Shown here: positions 6,652 through 13,104 of the stretch, one piece after another
How positions within the stretch are numbered: position 1 is the stretch's first letter
How the letters are laid out: every line of letters starts with the position of its first letter
DNA from: JBGPIK01 sp041484845
GTDB lineage: Bacteria > Desulfobacterota > Binatia > UBA9968
Reading direction: 5' to 3'
NCBI GenBank assembly: GCA_041484845.1
Contig: JBGPIK010000102.1
Coordinates: 1 to 17,572, forward strand
Length of the DNA stretch: 17,572 nt
Notes under the pieces: model-generated
Database searches by the model: none
What the model saw: only the letters and a program-made list of their open reading frames with translations
What the model was told of the DNA's origin: nothing
Program-made: the position numbers and the translations under genes

Positions 6652-6828
6652 ATGAGCGCAAAAGAATTTAAGAAGCTGCGCGCCGAGAAGGGTTACTCCC
6701 AGACAGAACTAGCCAGCTTTCTCCGCGTAGACGTTCGGACCATTTCCCGTTGGGAGAACGGGAAGAGAAAGGTTCCGCATATAGCCATTCTGGCTTTGGG
6801 AGGTTTGAAACAGAAACGGAAGAAATAG
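6652..6828 (+). CDS. XRE-family helix-turn-helix regulator, 58 aa
   Basis: The product is a single Cro/C1-type HTH domain: FKKLRAEKGYSQTELASFLRVDVRTISRWENGKRKVP. The recognition helix region (SQTELASFL-RVDVRTISRWENG) is textbook. Nothing is attached for dimerisation or cleavage, so it is Cro-like in size. Its own strong promoter overlaps its start and a palindrome lies downstream (6902-6916), so self-regulation or control of the following cargo genes is likely. A hairpin after its stop may end the transcript. A second protein of this type is encoded at 15195 beside the integrase; the two could form an opposing regulator pair. Confidence 0.8.
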   Translation: MSAKEFKKLRAEKGYSQTELASFLRVDVRTISRWENGKRKVPHIAILALGGLKQKRKK

Positions 6829-6841
6829 CCTAAACGAAAGC

Positions 6842-6873
6842 GGCCCGGCGCTGTTGTAGCAGCGGTCCGGGCC
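6842..6873 (+). terminator. Strong GC hairpin after the XRE gene
   Basis: GGCCCGG-CGCTG pairs with CAGCG-gt-CCGGGCC around a 6-base loop (TTGTAG), a 12-bp stem with a 2-base bulge. No U tract follows (TGAAAGAAAG), so it is not a canonical intrinsic terminator. It may pause or stop transcription from the XRE promoter or protect the 3' end. Confidence 0.45.
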
Positions 6874-6901
6874 TGAAAGAAAGCCTCCCCGTGAAGAGAA
6901 G

Positions 6902-6916
6902 TTACCTATCAGGTAA
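6902..6916. promoter_or_regulatory. Palindrome TTACCT-atc-AGGTAA, possible operator
   Basis: A perfect 6-bp inverted repeat with a 3-bp centre lies between the XRE gene and the next operon, about 105 bp before its start. Its size suits an XRE dimer. A match this short can arise by chance in a window of this length, so only its position supports it. Confidence 0.3.
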
Positions 6917-7019
6917 TAAAGTACTCCAGCCGTACATTTTCCGCAACCGCGGCCCGCCCTGTTTCTCCCGTTGGCTAAAGCAATCGATACAGACCCACAA
7001 CCATAAGGGAGAAATGACC

Positions 7020-7547
7020 ATGCCACGTAAAAACAATTTGAAATTAGTAGATGCCGAACAGCAAGAAGCCGAGAGGCGGAGAAAAGACTGGGAAAAAGTA
7101 AAGCCAGTCTATGACGAGCACACAAGACGCCGGCGGGAAGCATCCATCGACAGTGAGACGCATCGCGCCATTCTGGCGGATTATCTGGACGACCTTGAGG
7201 ATATGTCGATGGACTTTTTCGTAACACTTCCATTCCTGATGCTTGGAATGCTTCAGATAGGCTTCTGGGAGAGACGACGGAGCGTTGTTAAGTGGGTGGG
7301 CGAATTGCGACCGGAGATCGCGGTGACTGATGGAACGGTGGAAAAGATCGTGGACGCCGCTGGCGATCAGCCCGGAACCGATCTCGATCCCGCTCTCTGC
7401 GAAATCTACGATGACTACGCGACTATGAAAACAGACCTGGTCGAGACGGCATTTATCCTCGGCATCATTGCCGGTGCCAAGATGGCCGGCTACACACGGG
7501 AGAAACTCGACAAAGTGGCGGACATGGCGGCTAACGCTATCCCATAA
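7020..7547 (+). CDS. Hypothetical protein, 175 aa
   Basis: ATG 7020 is chosen since AAGGGAG ends eight bases before it; ATG 7014 is too close to that site. The N-terminal 60 residues are strongly charged and helical (QQEAERRRKDWEKV). A hydrophobic segment, FFVTLPFLMLGMLQIGFW, lies at about 65-83, and a weaker one (TAFILGIIAGAKMAG) at about 145-160; they may be buried helices rather than membrane spans. The middle is acidic. No family is recognised. It is the first gene of the cargo cluster, separated from the recombinase pair by 10 bases. Confidence 0.65.
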   Translation: MPRKNNLKLVDAEQQEAERRRKDWEKVKPVYDEHTRRRREASIDSETHRAILADYLDDLEDMSMDFFVTLPFLMLGMLQIGFWERRRSVVKWVGELRPEIAVTDGTVEKIVDAAGDQPGTDLDPALCEIYDDYATMKTDLVETAFILGIIAGAKMAGYTREKLDKVADMAANAIP

Positions 7548-7557
7548 CCGAGTTGCC

Positions 7558-8136
7558 ATGGGAGAAGAGTCAGAGATCGAACGCGAGTTCGCGCTTCACC
7601 TGGGAAAGACAGGCAACGCGCGGACCGTTGATTCATACCTCCGGACGGTGCGCCGTTTCTTAAAACACGTCGGCGAAGCTTCTGTGGACCGAATCAGCGA
7701 AGAAAAAACACGGGCCTTTTTCGCCAACAAAGCAAAGGCCACGCGATATCAGGAAGTTCGGGTCATCGGCGAATTTCTCGCTTTTGCTGCGGCGCGCCTG
7801 CCGGCTGTAATCGACAATCGGGGGTCGGCAACGGCCCCCGTCCCGGCAGTGCGGAACAAAAAAGAATTGGCGCTGCGTCAACGGTGGTCTGCAGACACGG
7901 CCATCGAGAAGAAGCGAACCGATGACGACTTAATTGCCAAGCTCGCGCGCAAACTCATCGACCACTATGTCTATTTCCAAGGCCGCATGAAGGGCGAGCC
8001 GGAAAACCTCGATGACGTCTATCGTTTCGCCGATGAATGCAAAGAGCTGATCGAAAACAATCTGCCCTTGTTCATGAGCCTGTCCGCACAGGGGCGAAAC
8101 ATCCACAGCAAAATCGATGAAAGGATCCAACGATGA
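7558..8136 (+). CDS. Orphan core-binding-domain (SAM-like) recombinase relative, 192 aa
   Basis: Residues about 8-85 (EFALHLGKTGNARTVDSYLRTVRRFLKHV, then SEEKTRAFFANKAKATRYQEVRVIGEFLAF) have the helical pattern of the N-terminal core-binding domain of tyrosine recombinases. The catalytic domain is absent: the rest is a charged helical region with no R, HxxR or Y motif. The gene overlaps the next, a full recombinase, by four bases (ATGA), so both are made together. It may be a DNA-binding partner or modulator of that enzyme rather than a broken gene, since the frame is intact and has its own stop. The start at ATG 7558 has only a weak ribosome binding site. Confidence 0.55.
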   Translation: MGEESEIEREFALHLGKTGNARTVDSYLRTVRRFLKHVGEASVDRISEEKTRAFFANKAKATRYQEVRVIGEFLAFAAARLPAVIDNRGSATAPVPAVRNKKELALRQRWSADTAIEKKRTDDDLIAKLARKLIDHYVYFQGRMKGEPENLDDVYRFADECKELIENNLPLFMSLSAQGRNIHSKIDERIQR

Positions 8137-9098
8137 ATGCACTGGAATGGATTCGGGAATTCGAAAGCTATTTGACCTTGATTAAAAACCGAAGTGTGAA
8201 CACCGTCAAAAGCTACGTAATCGATGCCGAGTTGCTCTATAGATTTGTCACAACTGGCAGACTCGGCAAGCCGAGAGTCAAAAGCCCACTAACGGAAAGT
8301 CTCTTTGATTGGGCTACGTTCACCGAAAATACGGCAGCTGATTACGTGCGCGAGCTCAAGGCAAGCGGCGCGAAAGACACCAATGTCGCGCGCAAGATCT
8401 ATTCACTCAGACAATTCTTTAAGTTCTTACGAAAAAAGGGTGTCACCATGGCCGATCCGTGGAATGACATAGAACTTCACGCGATCCGCCGACCGCTCCC
8501 GGCAACGTTGAGCGTCAATGAGATGAACGTGCTTTTAACCTGCATCCGGCAGCCGATACAGGCGCTCCTTGGTGTCCCGAGCGAAGAGGTGTTCCTGACG
8601 GTCCGCGATCGGGCCATGCTGGAAACCTTGTACTCAGCCGCGCTCAGGGTGAGCGAACTATGCGGCATGAACTGGCAGGACGTCGACTGGAATAAGCGGG
8701 AAGTGAAAGTCTTGGGCAAGGGCAACAAAGAGCGAATCTGTCCACTCGGGCAGAAGGCGCTTGAAGCCTTGCTCGAATACTCACGGCACTATGAACAGCA
8801 CTGGCACCGAAAGCCGGATGGTCCGGCGCCCGTGTTCCTGTCCACGTGGAACATGAGAATCAACACTCGCACGATTCCAAGGACGATTCGCAAGTGGTGC
8901 GAGCGCGCCGGAGTCAAACGGGTTAACCCGCACGCCTTCAGGCACAGCGCGGCAACTCACATGCTGGAAAATGGCGCCGATATCCGGGTGATTCAAAAAA
9001 TGCTCGGGCATGCGTCAATCGTCACGACGGAAATCTATACGCACGTTGCAATCAGGAAACTTAAGACCGTTCACGCGAACACGCACCCGCGGGCGTAG
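8133..9098 (+). CDS. Xer-like tyrosine recombinase, 321 aa
   Basis: The N-terminal domain (about 5-105: SVNTVKSYVIDAELLYRF, ARKIYSLRQFFKFL) is followed by the catalytic domain with the full set: R172 (AALRVSELCG), K196 (VLGKGNKER), H267-x-x-R270 (NPHAFRHSAATHM), H293 (LGHASI) and Y302 (IYTHV). Length and layout are those of XerC/XerD rather than of phage integrases, as there is no arm-binding domain. AAAGGA precedes the start. It is distinct from the element's integrase at 15385. It may resolve multimers of the element, drive a DNA inversion or use a host dif site; no dif-like site was recognised. Confidence 0.88.
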   Translation: MNALEWIREFESYLTLIKNRSVNTVKSYVIDAELLYRFVTTGRLGKPRVKSPLTESLFDWATFTENTAADYVRELKASGAKDTNVARKIYSLRQFFKFLRKKGVTMADPWNDIELHAIRRPLPATLSVNEMNVLLTCIRQPIQALLGVPSEEVFLTVRDRAMLETLYSAALRVSELCGMNWQDVDWNKREVKVLGKGNKERICPLGQKALEALLEYSRHYEQHWHRKPDGPAPVFLSTWNMRINTRTIPRTIRKWCERAGVKRVNPHAFRHSAATHMLENGADIRVIQKMLGHASIVTTEIYTHVAIRKLKTVHANTHPRA

Positions 9099-9110
9099 GG
9101 AGAAGGCGCC

Positions 9111-9566
9111 ATGGATGAAATAGACGATTTAGCGCCGTTTTGGCGGATAGGGAAAAAGTCGATAGTCGAGGCGGTTTCGGACGAAGCACGAAAGCGTGGC
9201 CTGCGCGTTCACGCAATCGAGCAAAATCAGTTGATGATTGAAAACCGGTGCTGTCAGGTGTTGCCAGGCAAGCTAATCCCGGGCGATCGAAAGGAATGTG
9301 ATTCGGTTCGACTCTATCCGCCGTTTTCGTGGCCGACAGATGTTTTTATCTACGTCGTCAGGAGCGAAGCGAACGCCTCGGCGCATACCATCTTTGTTTT
9401 GCCCGCTCAGAAGCGGTTCAAAGGCGGAGCGTGGGCGATTAGTTATCGAATGCTGCAGCCCTTCAAGGATGGCTGGAATCTTTTAACCCGGAGCGGAAGC
9501 ACTGACCGCGCATGGACCGATAGCTGTAGACGTGAGCACCTTGATGGGCGTAGAATCCGGGCCTGA
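9111..9566 (+). CDS. Hypothetical protein, 151 aa
   Basis: ATG 9111 follows GGAGAAGG at good spacing, 12 bases after the recombinase gene. The centre has alternating hydrophobic strands, DVFIYVV and HTIFVLPAQ, each followed by charged or polar residues, with a later WAISYRMLQPF and GWNLL. This alpha/beta layout with an acidic residue before one strand and Q/K after the next recalls compact nuclease folds, but the fit is loose and no catalytic set can be named. Cytoplasmic by appearance. Its place after two recombination genes suggests a partner in the same process. Confidence 0.6.
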   Translation: MDEIDDLAPFWRIGKKSIVEAVSDEARKRGLRVHAIEQNQLMIENRCCQVLPGKLIPGDRKECDSVRLYPPFSWPTDVFIYVVRSEANASAHTIFVLPAQKRFKGGAWAISYRMLQPFKDGWNLLTRSGSTDRAWTDSCRREHLDGRRIRA

Positions 9567-9583
9567 CAACGGCGGTAAATACC

Positions 9584-10081
9584 ATGAAGTATGCACTTCT
9601 TTTGGCCCTTCTTTTTGTTTGCGTTTGCTCTCAGTCTGCGGCGGCCCAAGTCAAACAATGGACGGATGAGAAAGGCGTGACGCATTTCGAGGGCGGTCCG
9701 CCGCCGGCCAAGCAACCCGAGCCGTTGAACATCAAGCTTCGCAAACCCCAGCCCTTTCAACCCCCCAGTGATATCCGCAAGCTGCGGGATGCGGCGGAGC
9801 GTTATCTAGCCGACCTTGGCGAATCGCTTACTGCTGCGCACTTACAGCTGCAAATAGTGAAAGCTCGCGGAAACCTCGCTGAAACGATATACGGTTCGAG
9901 GGTTCGATTTGAGAATGAGCAGGTCCAGGGTGAAGTGTATGTGAAGCTTTTTACCCCGATTCGCTCTGATCTATTAAGCCTTGAAAAGGTGCTAAAGGAC
10001 CGAAACGGCGGCGCGTTACCTCAATGGGTGAAGGATAATCGCGACTGGCGCGCGCTTGACGCCGAGTTTGCCGCAAAATGA
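9584..10081 (+). CDS. Secreted DUF4124-like protein, 165 aa
   Basis: The protein starts with a clear signal peptide (MKYALLLALLFVCVCSQSAAAQ, cleavage probably after AAA near residue 21). Directly after comes VKQWTDEKGVTHFEGGPPP, the short W.De.G..hf...PP motif of DUF4124, found mostly at the mature N-terminus of proteobacterial envelope proteins. The remainder is a helical, charged domain without a known family. It would be exported to the periplasm. A chromosomal-type envelope gene within a phage-like element suggests cargo, perhaps affecting the cell surface. No ribosome binding site stands out besides GGCGG. Confidence 0.65.
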   Translation: MKYALLLALLFVCVCSQSAAAQVKQWTDEKGVTHFEGGPPPAKQPEPLNIKLRKPQPFQPPSDIRKLRDAAERYLADLGESLTAAHLQLQIVKARGNLAETIYGSRVRFENEQVQGEVYVKLFTPIRSDLLSLEKVLKDRNGGALPQWVKDNRDWRALDAEFAAK

Positions 10082-10131
10082 AAAGCTTTCGGTTGCGCGG
10101 ATTAAAGCCCATCCCGCCTTGAGAAAACACA

Positions 10132-10674
10132 ATGTCTGAAGAATCGCTCTATTGGGCGCTAAGCACACTTCCACAAGTTACCGCTGCACTTATTGCGTTT
10201 GTTGGCTTTCTTGCTCTAGAGGTCTTGAGCAAAATGGATGCTCGCTGTGGGTTGATTGAAGATCTGATCCGGCAAACGCCAGACCATAAGCTGAAGCTGT
10301 TTTTGCTCAATCTGACTCCAAGTGACACACGCGGGCTGGGCATCAGGACAATCAGTGGCGGTGAAATGATGAAATCCATTATCAGGGCGATTGACGAAGG
10401 GAGTCTGGCAGCAGAGGCCCTGGGCCATTTAACGGCAGATATAATGATCTGGACGCCTTTGAATGAATGGCGGGAGAAGACCCGGTTACGGCTTAAAGTG
10501 TTTGTCTGCTCCAATCTTGCAATAACAATAGCTTGTTTGTTGCTATTACCGTTAAGTCCGATTCTAGCGTCTTACTATCTCATGGCAAGCATATCCTGGT
10601 TGGTGATGATAACTTGGGTCGGTTTCTCGGCGGGCATATTGCTGTATCGCCTTTTTTGGCGTTGGAAACCTTGA
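10132..10674 (+). CDS. Membrane protein, 180 aa, about three transmembrane helices
   Basis: One hydrophobic helix lies at the N-terminus (about 12-31, LPQVTAALIAFVGFLALE) and two near the C-terminus (about 122-142 and 148-172, including LAITIACLLLLPLSPIL and SWLVMITWVGFSAGILL). Between them is a soluble loop of about 85 residues (KLKLFLLNLTPSDTRGLG...). No signal peptide cleavage site is visible. The C-terminus is basic (RLFWRWKP). Function is unknown; the layout of one helix, a soluble domain and a helix hairpin is used by exclusion, immunity and sensor proteins. It follows the secreted protein gene by 50 bases and faces the minus-strand gene. Confidence 0.65.
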   Translation: MSEESLYWALSTLPQVTAALIAFVGFLALEVLSKMDARCGLIEDLIRQTPDHKLKLFLLNLTPSDTRGLGIRTISGGEMMKSIIRAIDEGSLAAEALGHLTADIMIWTPLNEWREKTRLRLKVFVCSNLAITIACLLLLPLSPILASYYLMASISWLVMITWVGFSAGILLYRLFWRWKP

Positions 10675-10719
10675 ACCCTTGCTGCACTTCGAGCCGGCCA
10701 ACCTAATCGCGAAGCTTTT

Positions 10720-11643
10720 TCATTTGGCTTTTGAGAGTTCCGATCGATAGTCCCTGACAAACTGCTTAAATTTTCTCACGGCGCCGCGCGGCGGATCTTT
10801 TCCGTTTAGCACCTTGCGAAGGGCCGAATCGATATCAATTCTCTCGATGAGGGCACGGAATTTTGTCTTCGCTCTATCATAGGCCTCGTTTCTGCTCACC
10901 TCGTAGCGGTTGTGAAACTTTTCTGTTCGTGACTCGTTACTCGACCTCGTTCGGCAGGTTATTGAGCAGTGACTGCCCGGCTTGCGCGTCCGTTTCGCGA
11001 CGAATAGACTACCGCACGGCTTATATTGACAGACTCGAATTCGTGAAATCTCACCGTTTATAATCACGTTGTAGATGATCCAGTACAGCCTTTGCACGAA
11101 TCCGGAATAACCCTCGTTCGAAGTGAAGCCTACACGCTCATAGACGTTGAACGTTTCGCCGTCGATTTCGAAGGATACACGGGCCCCCTTTTCTTCCGCC
11201 GAAATCTGTTTGCTTTGTCCGATATCCAGAAACAGGCCCTGGATCCAATGCATTGACCAAAGCATTTTGAATAAGATCCCAATGCTAAACGCCCGGGCTG
11301 AAGGTAGACCATAGTTTGACCTGTTCACAGGTTTAGGCTCAAGGATATTTAATAATTGCGACCGGATCTCAGCTTGACCGTCGCGGAGTTGTTTACGCCA
11401 ATGAGATGACGGACCATCAAGGTCGCCACGTTGAATGCTTTTCGCAATATTCTGGGCCGTTTCTGGACTTGGTGGTGCTGCGAGCATCCGAATAAGGCAC
11501 CCGCGATAGTCGTCCTTCTTAATTTTCGACGGGTTGATTTTGTCGGGATTCCAGTTGAGCACCTCGAGGAGTAGATTCGCGTCGATTGAATTTTTCACAC
11601 CTAAACTCCGCAGGCTCCGAGTTTTTTGCGTGGAATATTTCAC
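10720..11643 (-). CDS. CGNR-like zinc-ribbon protein, 307 aa, only leftward gene of the element
   Basis: The start is GTG 11643, with AAGGAG about 12 bases upstream. The middle contains RVCQYKPCGSLFVAKRTRK and SHCSITCRTR, giving C205-x4-C210 and C226-x3-C230. This matches the C-terminal zinc finger of CGNR/ABATE-type proteins (C....C..lFv...r....yCs..C..r), considered DNA-binding regulators. Unlike those it has about 75 further helical, basic residues after the finger. The 200 residues before it contain a helical part and strands (ARVSFEIDGETFNVYERV) that I do not recognise. The gene is divergent from the replication operon, with 120 bp between, so it may control that operon, or be a cargo gene with its own promoter. 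Base composition is more AT-rich than its neighbours. Confidence 0.7.
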   Translation of the reverse strand: MKYSTQKTRSLRSLGVKNSIDANLLLEVLNWNPDKINPSKIKKDDYRGCLIRMLAAPPSPETAQNIAKSIQRGDLDGPSSHWRKQLRDGQAEIRSQLLNILEPKPVNRSNYGLPSARAFSIGILFKMLWSMHWIQGLFLDIGQSKQISAEEKGARVSFEIDGETFNVYERVGFTSNEGYSGFVQRLYWIIYNVIINGEISRIRVCQYKPCGSLFVAKRTRKPGSHCSITCRTRSSNESRTEKFHNRYEVSRNEAYDRAKTKFRALIERIDIDSALRKVLNGKDPPRGAVRKFKQFVRDYRSELSKAK

Positions 11644-11680
11644 AACTAATTAGCGCTCCTTTCGCGTCACAAGATTTAAA

Positions 11681-11732
11681 ACAAATAGCGTTGCTCTTTG
11701 TCTTATAACGTTCTACAACCGAATACAAATAG
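11681..11732. promoter_or_regulatory. Divergent control region with ACAAATAG direct repeats
   Basis: The AT-rich space between the minus-strand gene and the CopG-like gene has two copies of ACAAATAG (11681-11688 and 11725-11732), 44 bp apart, and a CTAATTAG palindrome (11646-11653) just before the leftward start. They may be operators for the ribbon-helix-helix protein. No convincing -35/-10 pair was found on either strand, though TATAAG-like boxes occur. Confidence 0.35.
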
Positions 11733-11763
11733 TTAGGCGTAAAAAAAACAGAGGAGCGACAAA

Positions 11764-11940
11764 ATGGCAGATAAACTTGTTTACCCCATCCGGCTGGAAC
11801 GTGAAGCTTACGAACGGTTGCAGCGGTACGCGGCTAACGATGATCGGACCGTGGCACAACTCATACGCAGAGCGGTTAGAAAAGAGCTGAGCGCGATCGA
11901 GGCACAAGAGGGCAAACTGCCGGCGCCACAGGCAGGCTGA
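11764..11940 (+). CDS. Ribbon-helix-helix (CopG-like) regulator, 58 aa
   Basis: The ATG follows GAGGAG at good spacing. KLVYPIRLEREAYERLQRYAANDDRTVAQLIRRAVRKEL is the strand-helix-helix pattern of RHH proteins: a short strand (VYPIRL), then helices with the A..l...a..D.rt.aqliR.Av...l consensus. Such dimers bind short repeated operators and often control their own operon. It is the first gene of the replication cluster and lies across from the minus-strand gene, so it probably controls replication gene expression, as copy-number repressors do. There is no toxin gene after it that would make it an antitoxin. Confidence 0.75.
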   Translation: MADKLVYPIRLEREAYERLQRYAANDDRTVAQLIRRAVRKELSAIEAQEGKLPAPQAG

Positions 11941-11965
11941 GACTAACGCTTCTCTGAGTCCGTAT

Positions 11966-12008
11966 GCGGGCAAAAAAGAGCCCGCCGGCGACCACACCGA
12001 ACGGGCTC
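11966..12008 (+). promoter_or_regulatory. Two mutually exclusive hairpins before the replication genes
   Basis: GCGGGC (11966-11971) can pair with GCCCGC (11980-11985), and GAGCCCG (11978-11984) can pair with CGGGCTC (12002-12008). The two stems share the same bases, so only one can form. The second ends directly before the AAAAGG ribosome binding site of the next gene. This resembles an attenuator or a translation switch, but no ligand or leader peptide is visible and the spacer is short. Confidence 0.35.
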
Positions 12009-12022
12009 AAAAGGAAATGCTT

Positions 12023-12277
12023 ATGGAACCATGTACAGCAAAAACCAGTAGCGAGTCAATCACCCCCGCTGAAATCGTCGCCGAACAAGGGGCCGAATAT
12101 CGCCGTGAACTCCGCCGACTATCAGATTTAGCTTTCACTTTTCTCAACGCCACCAACGGCGATCAAGTCGGTGCTGAAAAACTTTTTGACGACTTTATCG
12201 ACTTGGTTTTCCAGGGCGGCGCCCTTTGTACCTGGCGTTATCGAATTTTGCTCGTGCAGATCCGGGAGGGGTTTTGA
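12023..12277 (+). CDS. Hypothetical protein, 84 aa
   Basis: ATG 12023 is chosen over ATG 12017 because AAAAGG (12009-12014) is then at proper spacing. The product has a helical middle (PAEIVAEQGAEYRRELRRLSDLAFTFL) and a hydrophobic C-terminal part (LVFQGGALCTWRYRILLVQI). No family is recognised. It overlaps the initiator gene by four bases (TTGA), so the two are translationally coupled, as an accessory or regulatory protein of replication would be. Confidence 0.6.
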   Translation: MEPCTAKTSSESITPAEIVAEQGAEYRRELRRLSDLAFTFLNATNGDQVGAEKLFDDFIDLVFQGGALCTWRYRILLVQIREGF

Positions 12278-13104
12278 GCGAAAAACTGAAGCCCAATTTC
12301 ACGCCCGTGCCCAATGTGGTTTTTGATTCGATGATGCGGGAAATAGCATCGGGACCATTGAAGGTACTTCTAGCAATTTGCCGATACACCTACGGATGGG
12401 GCAAGCCAAAGGGTGACAGGATCAGCCTTGGGCAGTTAGCTAAAATGACGAATATGGACCGAAGTAATGTTCACCGTGCGGTAAAACAGCTTGGCCCGCT
12501 GGTGATCGTCAAGCCCGGAGATCCAAGTAAAAACCAAGCGAGCGAATATCGGCTAAATATTGAAATCTCCGATGCTGACCTAGTGTCATTACGACAACAG
12601 GGGCTAGTGTCACTGAGACAACAGCCTGTTGTCAGACCTGTTGTCACCAGCGCAACCATCCGAAGATATCCAAAGAAAGAAGATAGTACCGGCGCTAAAG
12701 CGCCTGAGTCTTCCCCCAATAAGCGAAGCAGAAAACTTACCCGGCCCGACCCGGCGGCGCTGGAAGCCTTTGCCCGTTTCTATGCCGCCTACCCGCGCCA
12801 GATGAAGCGCCAGGGCGCGTTGGAGGCTTGGGTGCGGCTTGCTCCTAGCCCGGAGTTGCAAACGTCGATCATGGCCGCCGTAACCACCCTGGCAGCGGAA
12901 AATGAAGGTGTCGAGAAAACATTCATCCCGTACCCGGTAACCTGGATCAACGGCCGGCGATGGGAAGACGAACCGGCCAACGGCAAAGCACACACCGAGG
13001 GGCCGCCGAAGGTCGTCAAGCGCGAAGGCGACATGCTCACGTTGGCAGACGGCAGCATCACGCCAGCGGGAACCTATCAGCGAAAATACGGGGTACGCCC
13101 ATGA
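12274..13104 (+). CDS. Lambda-O-like replication initiator, 276 aa
   Basis: The N-terminal domain (about 9-80: FTPVPNVVFDSMMREIASGPLKVLLAICRYTYGWGK, then ISLGQLAKMTNMDRSNVHRAVKQL) matches the phage replication protein O winged-helix domain, which binds origin iterons. The C-terminal part, FARFYAAYPRQMKRQGALEAW, then IPYPVTWINGRRWEDE, is a widespread phage replication tail that helps load helicase. The linker (100-126) holds a duplicated LVSLRQQ, encoded by DNA repeats. Start is TTG 12274, overlapping the previous stop, with GGGAGGG four bases before; the frame is open upstream to 12226 but conservation begins near the TTG. The next gene is a helicase (ATGA overlap), the usual O-then-helicase order. 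Confidence 0.82.
   Translation: MSEKLKPNFTPVPNVVFDSMMREIASGPLKVLLAICRYTYGWGKPKGDRISLGQLAKMTNMDRSNVHRAVKQLGPLVIVKPGDPSKNQASEYRLNIEISDADLVSLRQQGLVSLRQQPVVRPVVTSATIRRYPKKEDSTGAKAPESSPNKRSRKLTRPDPAALEAFARFYAAYPRQMKRQGALEAWVRLAPSPELQTSIMAAVTTLAAENEGVEKTFIPYPVTWINGRRWEDEPANGKAHTEGPPKVVKREGDMLTLADGSITPAGTYQRKYGVRP
12580..12645. repeat. Iteron-like repeats inside the initiator gene, probable origin
   Basis: Two 21-bp direct repeats with a 24-bp period (12580-12600 and 12604-12624; 18 of 21 identical) carry CTAGTGTCA and GACAACAG. Each contains the inverted half-sites TGTC-N5-GACA. Two CTGTTGTC copies follow in reverse orientation (12626-12633 and 12638-12645, 12-bp period). They lie between the two domains of the O-like protein, as the lambda origin does, and are followed by an A-rich stretch (AAAGAAAGAAGATAG). 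Confidence 0.7.

Noticed and set aside
6709..7233. A 174-codon minus-strand frame over the XRE gene and the start of the 175-aa gene.
   Set aside because: It runs antisense through a clear helix-turn-helix gene and has no motif or ribosome binding site.
6491..7552. Near-identical ATCCC(T/A)TAACCGA at 6491 and 7539, flanking the XRE gene and the 175-aa gene, as a possible recombination site.
   Set aside because: Thirteen of 14 bases match, but many pairs this similar are expected by chance in a window of this length, and both lie at ordinary gene ends.
10675..10719. A CTTCG/CGAAG stem followed by CTTTTTC as a terminator between the converging genes.
   Set aside because: Only 5 bp of stem with an 18-base loop, too weak to call.
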